Shown piece after piece: positions 25,647 through 34,354 of a DNA stretch of 59,822 bases (positions are counted from its first letter, which is position 1; each line of letters starts with the position of its first letter). This DNA comes from Alphaproteobacteria bacterium (GTDB lineage Bacteria > Pseudomonadota > Alphaproteobacteria > UBA9219): assembly GCA_009779745.1 (NCBI GenBank), contig WRDR01000010.1:1-59822 (forward strand), in the 5' to 3' direction. A program made the translations under genes and the position numbers. The notes under the pieces were generated by a model. That model saw only the letters and a program-made list of their open reading frames with translations, had not been told where the DNA came from and ran no database searches.

Positions 25647-26004
25647 TTAGAAAAGCTCCTTGAATTAATAAGAGAGGATTCTCTTACGAGAAAAACGAAC
25701 GCGCTCAACCTTATTCGATACACTAGTTACGTTAACAAAAGGTATAGATTTGAATTAACATTACATGGTTTGGCTGCGTGTTTTTTGTGTTACAGGGCAC
25801 GCTTGCGAAACAATCATATTTTTGTTTTTTGTAATTGATTCAAAAATCTGGCAAAATCGTCTTTTTTGTCCTGTTTTTAGTACTCTTGTCTTCTGCCGGT
25901 AAGTTTATCTTGTTTAACAAATCGTGAGTAAATATATTCTTATTTACTCTTTATTTTATCTTTATTAATATATTGTTTCTTCATACCTTCCGAAAGCCTT
26001 AAAA
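25647..26004. promoter_or_regulatory. Divergent intergenic region ybjN/lgt
   Basis: 358 bp, strongly AT-rich, no credible gene (a 72-codon open frame inside overlaps ybjN antisense and looks spurious). Must contain divergent promoters. The stretch near 25915-25985 (TTTAACAAATCGTGAG, then ATATTCTTATTTACTC) holds several TATTCT/TATTGT-like boxes but none I can assign. Confidence 0.3.
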
Positions 26005-26820
26005 ATGATAGTTGTAGATGTTGATCCTGTAGCTTTTTCAATAGGTCCTGTTGCTGTTTATTGGTACGGGTTAGCCTATATTATCGGTATTATCGCAGCT
26101 CTTTTTCTGTCTATTCGACTCACAAGCCGTGAGGAAAGCCTTGTCTCCCCTAAGCTATTCGATGGCTTCCTGATTTATGCTGTAATCGGCGTTATTGTCG
26201 GCGGAAGACTGGGTCATGTTCTGTTTTATGATTTCAGTCAGTATTTAAGTGATCCTTTGGAAATACTGAAAACTTGGAAAGGCGGCATGTCTTTCCACGG
26301 AGGTATGCTGGGCGTTATTATTGCAGCCTATTTTTATTGCAGAGCTAAAAAAATACATTTCTTTGCATTTACTGATATTCTGGCAGTTGTTGTGCCTATC
26401 GGACTAGGTCTCGGAAGAGTCGCGAATTTCATAAACGGAGAACTCTTTGGAAAGGCAACCAGCCTGCCTTGGGGCGTGGTCTTCAGAAGTGCAGGCGATA
26501 TTCCGCGTCACCCCACCCAGCTTTACGAGGCTTTTGCCGAAGGACTCTTGCTTTTTTTCATTCTTCTTTTGCTTTACAATATTCCGGCTGTTCAAAAAAG
26601 ACGAGGCATCATATCAGGAGCTTTCTTATTACTATACGGAGTTTTCCGCTTCTTAATCGAGTTCCTTAAAATGCCGGAGCCTCAAAATGATTTTATTATA
26701 GGCAATTATATTACTATAGGTCATGCTTTGTGCTTGCCTATGATTGCGGCAGGCATCATAATAATCCTTTGGAGTGTCCGCACCTATAAGAAAGAATTCA
26801 ATGAACTCAAACAATCTTGA
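26005..26820 (+). CDS. lgt: Prolipoprotein diacylglyceryl transferase
   Basis: 271-aa, seven-helix inner-membrane enzyme that moves diacylglycerol from phosphatidylglycerol to the lipobox Cys of prolipoproteins. Signatures: VYWYGLAY, GGRLGHVLFYD, GGMSFHGGMLG and the Lgt signature GLGRVANFINGELFG, then PRHPTQLYEA. Normal length. The window encodes at least two likely substrates (RlpA and the 11174 lipoprotein). Confidence 0.96.
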   Translation: MIVVDVDPVAFSIGPVAVYWYGLAYIIGIIAALFLSIRLTSREESLVSPKLFDGFLIYAVIGVIVGGRLGHVLFYDFSQYLSDPLEILKTWKGGMSFHGGMLGVIIAAYFYCRAKKIHFFAFTDILAVVVPIGLGLGRVANFINGELFGKATSLPWGVVFRSAGDIPRHPTQLYEAFAEGLLLFFILLLLYNIPAVQKRRGIISGAFLLLYGVFRFLIEFLKMPEPQNDFIIGNYITIGHALCLPMIAAGIIIILWSVRTYKKEFNELKQS

Positions 26821-27874
26821 AGACATTATCAAGAGCATCATCAAGCAGCAAGGACCCATATCTGTAGCCGCTTTTATGGCACTGGCTTTGCAGCACCCGA
26901 ATTTGGGATACTACACTACTAGGAATCCTATTGGCAGGACAGGGGATTTTGTCACTTCTCCGGAAGTAAGCCAGCTTTTCGGCGAGATACTCGGGGTCTG
27001 GTGCGTAGATGTTTGGACGCGCATAGGAAAGCCTGATAGTTTTGCTCTTTTGGAGATGGGTGCCGGAAGCGGCGTTATGATGCACGATATTATAAGAGTT
27101 ACGGAGAAGGTTTCAGAATTCGCAAACGCAAGGAAAGTTTTTATCTTAGAGAGTAACAAGGTTCTTAAAGACAAGCAAAAGAGCAATATACCTTGCGAGT
27201 ACTCGTATGTTGACAGTGTTTCATCGGTTCCGCATGATCTGCCTCTCATCATAGTTGCGAATGAGTTTTTTGATGTTATGCCGGTGCGGCAGTTTGAGAA
27301 GACATTTCAAGGCTGGGCAGAGTGTATGGTAGATATAGAGAATAACTCTTTGGCTCTTGCGCTTAGGACTCTTTCTGATTTTGAGCAGCAGCTTATACCT
27401 CCTGAGAAGGCAGAAGCTTTGCCCGGTACTGTGTTTGAGTTCTCTCCAGTCTCTCAGAGTATTATGAAAGAGGCGGCAGAGGCAATCGCACAAAGAAAAG
27501 GAGCTATGCTTGTTGTGGATTACGGCTATAGTTCAGAGATAAATTATTCTACGCTGCAAGCAGTTTCCAAGCACAAAAGAGCCTCAATCTTTGATAATCC
27601 CGGAGAAACAGATATTAGCTATCATGTTGATTTCAGGGATCTTGCCAAGGTAGCGGAGACTGCGGGGGCTGATGTATCTTTTATTGTTACGCAAGGGGAG
27701 TTTCTGGAAAACTTCGGCATTAGGCTTAGAGCGGAGAAGCTGAAACATAATGTTAATAAAAAGCAGGCTCTTGAGATAGACACTGCGCTTAAAAGGCTTA
27801 CCTCTGACGATGAAATGGGCAGCGTTTTTAAGGTTATGGAAGTTGTGAAAGAGAATGTGAAAAGTGAAGTGTGA
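26801..27874 (+). CDS. SAM-dependent methyltransferase, MidA/NDUFAF7 family
   Basis: 357 aa from the ATG at 26801, overlapping lgt by 20 bp. Family marks: ISVAAFMALALQHPNLGYYTTRNPIGRTGDFVTSPEVSQLFGE (in sections), LLEMGAGSGVMMHDI (SAM site), VANEFFDVMPVRQF, LVVDYGYS and DISYHVDFRDLA. The mitochondrial homologue methylates an arginine of a complex I subunit; the bacterial substrate is not established. The lgt-midA order is typical of alphaproteobacteria. Confidence 0.9.
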   Translation: MNSNNLEDIIKSIIKQQGPISVAAFMALALQHPNLGYYTTRNPIGRTGDFVTSPEVSQLFGEILGVWCVDVWTRIGKPDSFALLEMGAGSGVMMHDIIRVTEKVSEFANARKVFILESNKVLKDKQKSNIPCEYSYVDSVSSVPHDLPLIIVANEFFDVMPVRQFEKTFQGWAECMVDIENNSLALALRTLSDFEQQLIPPEKAEALPGTVFEFSPVSQSIMKEAAEAIAQRKGAMLVVDYGYSSEINYSTLQAVSKHKRASIFDNPGETDISYHVDFRDLAKVAETAGADVSFIVTQGEFLENFGIRLRAEKLKHNVNKKQALEIDTALKRLTSDDEMGSVFKVMEVVKENVKSEV

Positions 27875-27908
27875 AATTAGGAATTTGTGGAAGGGTTGAG
27901 AGCAAATT

Positions 27909-27971
27909 CCCCTTCCCTTTTTAAGGGAAGGGGTGGCAGCGGCGGAGCCGCTGACGGGGTAGTGGTTTTTT
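27909..27971 (+). terminator. Double hairpin with T tract (REP-like)
   Basis: CCCCTTCCCTT (27909-27919) pairs with AAGGGAAGGGG (27923-27933); next CAGCGGC (27937-27943) pairs with GCCGCTG (27947-27953); GACGGGGTAGTGG then runs into TTTTTTT. It resembles a widespread interspersed hairpin repeat of bacterial genomes and is well placed to end lgt-midA transcription before the RNA element downstream. A shorter relative is at about 37036-37062. Confidence 0.6.
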
Positions 27972-28004
27972 TAAAAAAACCTATAGCATCTACAAAGAAT
28001 CTAG

Positions 28005-28190
28005 TTTATAGTTATGGAATTGGCAGGTGACTACTGCCATGAGGCTCAATACCTCATCTTGGTTGCTCCACCAGTCGCAAACATGGGGCATAAAAGGTTT
28101 GCACCGTCCAACTTCGGTTGGAGGGTGTGATATAAGGCTATACTCGAATAAGCACGCTATCCAATATAGTATTGACCTCCAACCGCTTCT
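28005..28190 (+). ncRNA. Structured RNA element, copy 1 (upstream of formate/nitrite channel gene)
   Basis: Not a gene. Helices in order: TGGCAG/CTGCCA (28021-28026/28034-28039) with loop GTGACTA; TGAGG/CCTCA (28040-28044/28052-28056); TGCTCCA/TGGGGCA (28064-28070/28084-28090) enclosing AGTCGCAAAC; TTGCACC/GGTGTGA (28099-28105/28124-28130) capped by TCCAAC-TTCG-GTTGGA with a C(UUCG)G tetraloop; CTAT/ATAG (28157-28160/28166-28169); then CCTCCAACCGC (28176-28186). A related copy at 34.13 kb keeps the helices despite base changes, which supports folding on this strand. TATAGT (28008-28013) is a possible -10. About 100 bp separate it from the next start codon. Confidence 0.7.
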
Positions 28191-28291
28191 TTAACTCCAC
28201 ACTCCACATTTATAAAAATACCCTTGCACTCAAAGAAAAATACTATATAACTGGCACCAATCAGAGTCCCAACCTTTTTACCGGAGGCTGC

Positions 28292-29059
28292 ATGTATCAG
28301 GACGCAATAAATAAATGTATAGCCAAAGCAGAGGAATCTCAGGCTAAATCTCTGTTTCAGCTTCTGCTGGGCGGCATTATGGCAGGTGCCTATATCGGTT
28401 TTGCTGTGCTTCTCGTTTTTACACTGGCCAATGTAATGCCGGATTCCCTAAAAATGCTGGTTATGGGTGCTTTTTTCGGAGTAGGTCTCGTTCTTATTAT
28501 TGTTGCCGGAGCAGACCTTTTTACAGGCTACACTATGTTTATAAGCGTAGCCTTGCTCAATAAGAAAATAAAACTAGGAAAAGCTGTGCAGACTATGGCT
28601 ATAGTCTGGTTTGCAAATCTTCTTGGTTCTGTGTTCGTTGCCTTGCTTTACATGATGTGCAGCACTAATCTTCTTAATGCGGACAGCTTAGTTCATGTCT
28701 CTGCTCTTAATAAGACTACATACGATTTTTGGGCGTTGTTCTTCAGAGCGATTTTGTGCAACTGGCTGGTGTGTCTTGCAATATGGATGTCTTTCAGAAC
28801 AAGCGAAACCGGAAAATATATTGCTACTTGGTGGTGCTTGTTTGCTTTTGTTGTCTGCGGATATGAACACTGCGTAGCAAACATGACTTTGCTTAGTTTG
28901 AGTTATTTAGGAGAGCATAGCGACCAATACACTCTTATGGGCATACTGTATAATCTTAGCATAGCTACATTAGGAAATTTAATATCCGGAATGTTATTTG
29001 TCGGCTGGGCTTACAACAAATTGAATCAAAAAGCAGCACAGCCCGAAGCGGCGAATTAG
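28292..29059 (+). CDS. Formate/nitrite transporter family channel
   Basis: 255 aa, six hydrophobic helices with the FocA/NirC pattern: LLGGIMAGAYIGFAVLL near the N terminus, LVIIV-type helix followed by AGADLFTGYTMF, NLLGSVFVALL, a FRAILCNWLVCLAIWM helix, and CGYEHCVANM (the His of the central-histidine motif, FEHxxANM in the family). It exchanges formate, nitrite or a similar small anion across the inner membrane; which one is not decidable. GGAGG four bases before the ATG at 28292 decides the start over an upstream frame beginning at 28172. Confidence 0.88.
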   Translation: MYQDAINKCIAKAEESQAKSLFQLLLGGIMAGAYIGFAVLLVFTLANVMPDSLKMLVMGAFFGVGLVLIIVAGADLFTGYTMFISVALLNKKIKLGKAVQTMAIVWFANLLGSVFVALLYMMCSTNLLNADSLVHVSALNKTTYDFWALFFRAILCNWLVCLAIWMSFRTSETGKYIATWWCLFAFVVCGYEHCVANMTLLSLSYLGEHSDQYTLMGILYNLSIATLGNLISGMLFVGWAYNKLNQKAAQPEAAN

Positions 29060-29113
29060 TGTGGAATATAAAGTTGCTTTGTAAATGGATAGTGCTATTA
29101 TAGTCTCGTCCTA

Positions 29114-30067
29114 ATGTCTAAAGATTCCAAAATGACCAGAACTGCAGTTCTTATACCTTGCTTCAACGAAGAGGCTGCTATTGCCAAAGTCATAACAGAC
29201 TTTCGTATGGCTCTGCCTATGGCGGATATTTATGTTTTCGATAATAACTCTACTGACAGAACTATCGAAGCAGCAAAACACGCCGGTGCTATTGTAAGAA
29301 TTGAAAAACTGCAAGGCAAAGGCAATGTCGTAAGACGCATGTTTGCCGATGTAGAGGCTGATATTTATGTTCTCGTTGACGGCGATTCCACTTACGATGC
29401 CTCAGTCGCTCCTTCTATGATAGACTTGTTAAGCAGGAATTCTCTTGATATGGTCAACGGCTCAAGAGTTTCTGTCGGTAATGCCGCATACCGGCGCGGT
29501 CATAAGTTCGGAAACAAAATGCTTACCGGTATGGTGTCTTGGATTTTCGGCAATAGGTTTATTGATATTTTATCCGGCTACAAAGTTCTCTCAAGAAGAT
29601 TCGTCAAAAGTTTTCCGGCTCTGTCTTCCGGGTTCGAAATAGAAACAGAGCTTACTGTTCATGCTTTGGAACTTAACATGCCCATTGCAGAAGTCGAGAC
29701 TGCTTACAAAGAGCGTCCCTTAGGTTCTTCAAGCAAACTCAGCACTTTCAAAGACGGTTTCCGCATACTCTGGGTAATTCTGGTTCTCGCAAAAGAAGAA
29801 CGTCCTATGTACTTCTTTCTGCTTTTGGCTGTGCTGTTCAGCACTCTTTCCGCTGTCATAGTCATTCCCATTATCATAGAGTTTTTGGAAACGGGACTGG
29901 TTCCCAGAATGCCTTCCGCCGCATTATCTTTAGGGCTTATGATTGTTGCTTTTCTTGCTTTGACTTGCGGTATGATTTTGGAAACTGTAACAAGAGGCCG
30001 TAAAGAGCTTAAACGCCTCCGCTATCTTGATATTCCGGCTCCTCAATCCTTAGAATCCGGCAGATGA
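29114..30067 (+). CDS. Family 2 glycosyltransferase (polyprenyl-phosphate sugar type)
   Basis: 317 aa: GT-A catalytic domain with AVLIPCFNEEAAIAKVI, VFDNNSTDRT, the acidic pair in VLVDGDSTYD and GYKVLSRRF, followed by two C-terminal transmembrane helices (~228-252, ~265-290). This layout matches GtrB/dolichyl-phosphate-mannose synthase-like enzymes that load a sugar onto undecaprenyl phosphate. The coupled gtrA gene downstream fits that role. Confidence 0.88.
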   Translation: MSKDSKMTRTAVLIPCFNEEAAIAKVITDFRMALPMADIYVFDNNSTDRTIEAAKHAGAIVRIEKLQGKGNVVRRMFADVEADIYVLVDGDSTYDASVAPSMIDLLSRNSLDMVNGSRVSVGNAAYRRGHKFGNKMLTGMVSWIFGNRFIDILSGYKVLSRRFVKSFPALSSGFEIETELTVHALELNMPIAEVETAYKERPLGSSSKLSTFKDGFRILWVILVLAKEERPMYFFLLLAVLFSTLSAVIVIPIIIEFLETGLVPRMPSAALSLGLMIVAFLALTCGMILETVTRGRKELKRLRYLDIPAPQSLESGR

Positions 30068-30459
30068 AAAAATCTTTTGTTCAATTCTTCCGTTTCTCTG
30101 TTATAGGCGTACTGGGATTTTTCGCAGACGTTTTTTTTCTCTATTTTGCTATTTATGCTTTGGATTTCGGCAGAATCTCCGCTTCTTTCTTTTCTTTTCC
30201 TTTTGCCGTTACGTTTACTTGGCTGGGCAACCGTTATTTCACATTCCGTGACGCTGAAAGGACTCCGCTGTTTTCTCAGTGGCGGCAATTCGTCATGGTT
30301 TGCGCCATAGGCATTGTTTTTAACAGAGGCGCATATGCTATTTCCGTTGAATCTATTCCTCTTGTTTATGATTACCCTTTCATAGGCGTTATTATCGGCA
30401 CTCTGGCAGCTATGTTGTTCAACTTCTTTGTGTCGAAGAAATTTGTCTTTAAAGCGTGA
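30064..30459 (+). CDS. GtrA family flippase-like membrane protein
   Basis: 131 aa, four transmembrane helices, opening with FVQFFRFSVIGVLGFFADV, TWLGNRYFTFRD in the middle and FNFFVSKKFVFK at the end, all standard GtrA marks. GtrA proteins are thought to flip undecaprenyl-phosphate-linked sugars for O-antigen or cell-wall glycan modification. Start overlaps the GT2 stop (ATGA). Confidence 0.88.
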   Translation: MKKSFVQFFRFSVIGVLGFFADVFFLYFAIYALDFGRISASFFSFPFAVTFTWLGNRYFTFRDAERTPLFSQWRQFVMVCAIGIVFNRGAYAISVESIPLVYDYPFIGVIIGTLAAMLFNFFVSKKFVFKA

Positions 30460-30602
30460 TTTTTAATAAAGTCTTTTAACAATCTTGGTTAATACGTTTT
30501 TGAAAACATTACTGTTTTCTTGGACGTGTTGACTAATACACCCAAGCCTGTATAATATCCCTTTTTCAGTGATTTGCTCCAATTTAGCAATAGGAATACT
30601 AT

Positions 30603-31574
30603 ATGTTCGAACAGTACCTGCACAACACTATAGAAAGCATAGAGATACCGGAGCTGGGTGTCCCTTATCACGGTAAGGTAAGGACTACTTACGATATAGG
30701 AAGCGACAGGAAGATACTCATAGCAACCGACAGGCTCAGTGCGTTTGATTTGAATATCACGACTATTCCCCTTAAAGGACAGGTATTGAATCAGAGTTCG
30801 TTGTATTGGTTTAATGCCTCTAAGGATATTTGCCCCAATCATGTTATATGCTCGCCTGATCCGAATGTGCTGGTATGCCATAAGCTGAATATGCTGCCGG
30901 TAGAAGTCATAGTGCGGGGCTATCTGGCAGGGTCTACTTCTACATCTATATTGAAGATGTACAAAGAGGGTCACAGAGAGATGTACGGGGTGAAGTTTCC
31001 GGACGGTATGCACGACTATCAGAAACTGGATATGCCTATTCTTACGCCTACGACTAAGGCGGGAGCCGGCGATCACGATGCGCCGCTTAGTCCTCTGGAA
31101 ATAGTAGAAAAAGGCATACTGGACAAGAATATTTGGGAGACTGTGAAGAAATACGCCATAGAACTGTTTTTGTTCGGTCAGAAAACAGCTCTGCAAAGAG
31201 GGCTTATTCTGGCAGATACTAAGTACGAGTTCGGAATCATGCCTGACGGACGCATAGCTATAGGAGACGAACTGCATACTCCTGACAGCAGCAGGTTCTG
31301 GAATCAGGCTACCTATAAAGAACGTTTGGAAAAAGGCATAGCTCCGGAGGCTTTGGATAAAGACGTGATACGAAGCTGGATAGCGGCTAAATGCGATCCC
31401 TACAAAGATCCCCTGCCCCCTATTCCGGACGAATTAAGGCTGAAAACAACGAATGCGTATGTATCTGTTTACGAGCAGCTTACTGCCCAAAAGCTGGAGC
31501 TGCCGGATGCCGGCATCAGCGGTCAGAAAAGAATAAAAGATGCCATTAGCTTTTATTTAAGGAATGGCGCATAG
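30603..31574 (+). CDS. purC: Phosphoribosylaminoimidazole-succinocarboxamide synthase
   Basis: 323 aa, the longer SAICAR synthase form (family sizes are ~240 and ~300). Motifs: YHGKVRTTYDIG, ATDRLSAFD, LNQSSLYWF, PVEVIVRGYLAGST, LILADTKYEFG and IGDELHTPDSSRFW. Joins aspartate to CAIR in purine synthesis. AGGA lies before the ATG. No other pur gene is nearby. Confidence 0.95.
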   Translation: MFEQYLHNTIESIEIPELGVPYHGKVRTTYDIGSDRKILIATDRLSAFDLNITTIPLKGQVLNQSSLYWFNASKDICPNHVICSPDPNVLVCHKLNMLPVEVIVRGYLAGSTSTSILKMYKEGHREMYGVKFPDGMHDYQKLDMPILTPTTKAGAGDHDAPLSPLEIVEKGILDKNIWETVKKYAIELFLFGQKTALQRGLILADTKYEFGIMPDGRIAIGDELHTPDSSRFWNQATYKERLEKGIAPEALDKDVIRSWIAAKCDPYKDPLPPIPDELRLKTTNAYVSVYEQLTAQKLELPDAGISGQKRIKDAISFYLRNGA

Positions 31575-31581
31575 GCTAAAA

Positions 31582-31612
31582 TGGTTGTCATTCCCGCGAA
31601 GGCGGGAATAGG
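31582..31612. repeat. CATTCCCGC-type interspersed palindrome
   Basis: ATTCCCGC (31590-31597) and GCGGGAAT (31602-31609) around GAAG form the hairpin repeat common in many proteobacteria; in one frame it reads VIPAKAGI. It sits between purC and lon and creates a false N-terminal extension of lon. Confidence 0.75.
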
Positions 31613-31640
31613 GTCCTTTAATAAACAAAAGGTTTTATGT

Positions 31641-34055
31641 ATGAATACCCAGTCTTCGGGCGGTGCTCTGCACCCGGTGCTTCCGCTTCGCGATATAGTA
31701 GTGTTTCCTCATATGGTCGTTCCTCTGTTCGTAGGAAGGGAAATGTCCGTCAATGCGCTTGATGACGTTACAACGGACGATAAACAAATATTGATGCTGA
31801 CGCAGAGGGATCCCTCTCAGGAAGATCCGTCCTCCGGAGATTTGTACGAGTTCGGAACCATAGGCACAGTGCTTCAGATGCTGAAGCTGCCGGACGGAAC
31901 AGTCAAAGTGCTGGTGGAAGGGGTAAAAAGGGCAAGAGTAACTCAGTTCACAAGCAAAAAAGAATTTTTTCAGGTGTTTGCCGAACCTGTAGAAGATTTT
32001 CTGGGGAACAGAGAAGAGCTGGACGCAATGATGCGGGCAGTGCTTTCTCAGTTTGATCAGTACGTAAGATTGAATAAGAAGATTACGCCCGAAGTGCTGG
32101 CTACTGTGAATCAGATAACTGATCCGGGCAAACTGGCAGATACCATAGCAGCGCATATATCGCTGAAAATAGCCGACAAACAAGGCTTATTGGAAACAGT
32201 TTCGGTGAATAAAAGGCTTGAGAGCATTTTTGCATACATGGAAAGCGAAATAGACGTTCTGCAGGTAGAAAAGAAGATACGCTCCAGAGTCAAGAAACAA
32301 ATGGAGAAGACCCAGCGTGATTATTATCTGAATGAGCAAATGAAGGCGATTCAGAAAGAGCTGGGCGAAGGAGAAGACGGCAAGAACGAAGCTGACGAGT
32401 ATCAAAAGAAAATAATAGAAAAGAAACTGCCGAAAGAAGCGAAAGAAAAAGCGGAATCTGAACTGAAAAAGCTGCGGAACATGAGTCCTATGTCTGCGGA
32501 ATCTACGGTTGTGAGGAATTATCTGGACTGCATAACCGGAATACCTTGGCACGAAAGAACCCGAGTGAAAAAGGACTTAAAAGGAGCGGAAAAAATCCTC
32601 AATGAAGAGCATTACGGGCTGGAAAAGGTTAAAGACAAGATACTGGAATATCTGGCAGTACAGCAAAGACAGAGCAAGATTAAAGGACCTATTCTGTGTT
32701 TAGTAGGACCTCCCGGAGTAGGAAAAACATCATTGGGCAAATCCATAGCTCATGCAACCGGCCGGAATTTCGTGCGCATGTCTTTGGGAGGACTCCGGGA
32801 CGAGTCCGAAATCCGAGGACACAGAAGAACCTACATCGGCTCTATGCCCGGAAAAATAATACAGGGCATGAAGAAAGCAAAGTCTAAGAATCCGCTGTTT
32901 CTGCTGGACGAGATAGACAAGCTGGGAGTCGACTGGAGAGGAGATCCCTCTGCGGCTCTGCTTGAGGTTTTAGACCCGGAACAGAACAATGCTTTCAACG
33001 ATCACTATCTGGAAGTAGATTATGACTTGTCCGATGTGATGTTTGTGTGCACTGCGAACACTATGAAGATGTCGCAGCCGCTGTTGGACAGAATGGATAT
33101 AATAAGGCTGTCCGGCTACACGGAAGATGAAAAACTGGAAATAGCAAAAAGGCATTTGCTGCCCAAGATATTCAAAGACAACGGCGTGAAGAAGACGGAA
33201 TTGTCTATATCAGACGATGCTATACGGGACTTGATACGGTACTACACCAGAGAGGCCGGAGTAAGAAGTCTTGAAAGAGAACTTGCGAATATAGCGAGAA
33301 AATCTCTGAAAGATATATTATCCGGAAAGATAAAAACGTCTAATATTACAAGAAGGAATTTAGAAAAATATGCAGGCGTGAAAAAGTATCTGTTCGGCGA
33401 GATAGAAGCGGAAGACTTGGTAGGCGTAACAACAGGGCTTGCGTGGACGGAAGTCGGAGGCGAGCTGCTGCTGATAGAAGCAGTGAGTATGCCCGGAAAA
33501 GGCAAAGTCACGACTACGGGCAAACTGGGAGACGTGATGAAAGAGTCTGTCCAAGCTGCAGAAAGCTACGTCAAAGCAAGGTCTATAGCGTTCGGGTTAA
33601 AGCCTACTACATTGGACAAGAAGGATATACACGTACACGTTCCGGAAGGCGCAACACCAAAAGACGGTCCCAGCGCAGGAGTGGCTATGGTAACGTCTAT
33701 AGTATCGGTTTTGACAGGAATACCTGTAAGAAGAGACGTTGCCATGACCGGAGAGATAACTCTGAGAGGAAGAGTACTGCCTATAGGAGGTCTTAAAGAG
33801 AAGCTCTTGGCGGCACTAAGAGGAGGAATAAAGACGGTATTGATACCGAAAGAGAATGAAAAGGATCTTGCGGAAATACCGGACAACGTGAAAAAGGGAG
33901 TGAACATATTGTTCATGAACACAGTGGACGATGTTCTGCTGAATGCGTTGGTAAGACCTGTTACGCCCATAGAGTGGGACGAGGACGAGGAGCAGAAAAT
34001 ACAGGCCGCTATAGAAAAGAAAAAGCCGAAATCGTCCGGTGTAGTAGCGCACTAA
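31641..34055 (+). CDS. lon: ATP-dependent protease Lon
   Basis: 804 aa: LON substrate-binding domain (HPVLPLRDIVVFPHMVVPLFVGR), coiled coil (~185-290), AAA+ module with Walker A GPPGVGKTS (Gly356, Lys362) and Walker B PLFLLDEIDKLG, and C-terminal Ser-Lys protease domain with catalytic Ser678 in PKDGPSAGVAMVTS. Degrades misfolded and regulatory proteins; in Caulobacter it removes DnaA, CcrM and SciP. The ATG at 31641 has AAAGG upstream and matches the family start. Confidence 0.97.
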   Translation: MNTQSSGGALHPVLPLRDIVVFPHMVVPLFVGREMSVNALDDVTTDDKQILMLTQRDPSQEDPSSGDLYEFGTIGTVLQMLKLPDGTVKVLVEGVKRARVTQFTSKKEFFQVFAEPVEDFLGNREELDAMMRAVLSQFDQYVRLNKKITPEVLATVNQITDPGKLADTIAAHISLKIADKQGLLETVSVNKRLESIFAYMESEIDVLQVEKKIRSRVKKQMEKTQRDYYLNEQMKAIQKELGEGEDGKNEADEYQKKIIEKKLPKEAKEKAESELKKLRNMSPMSAESTVVRNYLDCITGIPWHERTRVKKDLKGAEKILNEEHYGLEKVKDKILEYLAVQQRQSKIKGPILCLVGPPGVGKTSLGKSIAHATGRNFVRMSLGGLRDESEIRGHRRTYIGSMPGKIIQGMKKAKSKNPLFLLDEIDKLGVDWRGDPSAALLEVLDPEQNNAFNDHYLEVDYDLSDVMFVCTANTMKMSQPLLDRMDIIRLSGYTEDEKLEIAKRHLLPKIFKDNGVKKTELSISDDAIRDLIRYYTREAGVRSLERELANIARKSLKDILSGKIKTSNITRRNLEKYAGVKKYLFGEIEAEDLVGVTTGLAWTEVGGELLLIEAVSMPGKGKVTTTGKLGDVMKESVQAAESYVKARSIAFGLKPTTLDKKDIHVHVPEGATPKDGPSAGVAMVTSIVSVLTGIPVRRDVAMTGEITLRGRVLPIGGLKEKLLAALRGGIKTVLIPKENEKDLAEIPDNVKKGVNILFMNTVDDVLLNALVRPVTPIEWDEDEEQKIQAAIEKKKPKSSGVVAH

Positions 34056-34058
34056 AAT

Positions 34059-34093
34059 AGTGTGGAGTTGGTGCGTATTCTTAACTCCACACT
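34059..34093 (+). terminator. Hairpin after lon
   Basis: AGTGTGGAGTT (34059-34069) pairs perfectly with AACTCCACACT (34083-34093), a few bases after the lon stop; an A-rich rather than T-rich tract follows, so it is at best a weak intrinsic terminator. The arms belong to the ACTCCACACT repeat seen at 28.19, 19.11 and 41.93 kb. Confidence 0.45.
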
Positions 34094-34127
34094 TCACACT
34101 CAAAAAAACTTATACCATTTCCCGAAA

Positions 34128-34335
34128 ATCTGATTTATAATGGCGGCATTGACAGATGACTACTGTCATTAGGACTAGAATCCTTTCGAAGTTGCTCTAT
34201 TAGTCGCAAACATTGAGCGTAAAAATTTGCACCCCCAACCTTTACGGTTGGAAGGTTGCAAAATAAAGCGGCTTGTCCGCCGAATATGCATGCTATTCTT
34301 CGATAGATTCTAGCCTCCAACCGCCTCTCGTCAAG
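34128..34335 (+). ncRNA. Structured RNA element, copy 2 (upstream of Cys/Gly-rich protein gene)
   Basis: Second copy of the 28.0-kb element. TGACAG/CTGTCA (34150-34155/34163-34168) with loop ATGACTA; AGGA/TCCT (34171-34174/34181-34184); GCTC/GAGC (34194-34197/34215-34218) enclosing AGTCGCAAAC; TTTGCA/TGCAAA (34226-34231/34257-34262) capped by CCAACC/GGTTGG; GCGG/CCGC (~34268-34280, absent from copy 1); CTAT/ATAG; then CCTCCAACCGC (34314-34324). TATAAT (34136-34141 region) is a likely -10. The 3' end is only ~18 bases from the ribosome-binding site GGAGGAGG (34342-34349) of the next gene, and CCGCCTC can pair with part of it. Confidence 0.7.
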
Positions 34336-34354
34336 GCGAACGGAGGAGGTTATT

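Noticed and set aside
25620..25838. 72-codon plus-strand open frame after ybjN
   Set aside because: It starts inside ybjN antisense, has no ribosome-binding site or recognisable pattern, and falls in promoter DNA.
28005..28190. Assignment as a known riboswitch or ribozyme
   Set aside because: No cobalamin, TPP, SAM, glycine, cyclic-di-GMP, hammerhead or twister core could be matched by eye; also the two downstream genes are unrelated.
28172..28291. N-terminal extension of the formate/nitrite channel gene
   Set aside because: Translation would begin inside the structured RNA element; GGAGG at 28283 and the family start favour 28292.
30489..31277. 262-codon minus-strand frame opposite purC
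   Set aside because: Antisense shadow; His/Arg/Tyr-rich with no domain or start signal.
31581..31640. N-terminal extension of lon reading VIPAKAGI
   Set aside because: This is translation of a common CATTCCCGC hairpin repeat; the family start is at 31641.
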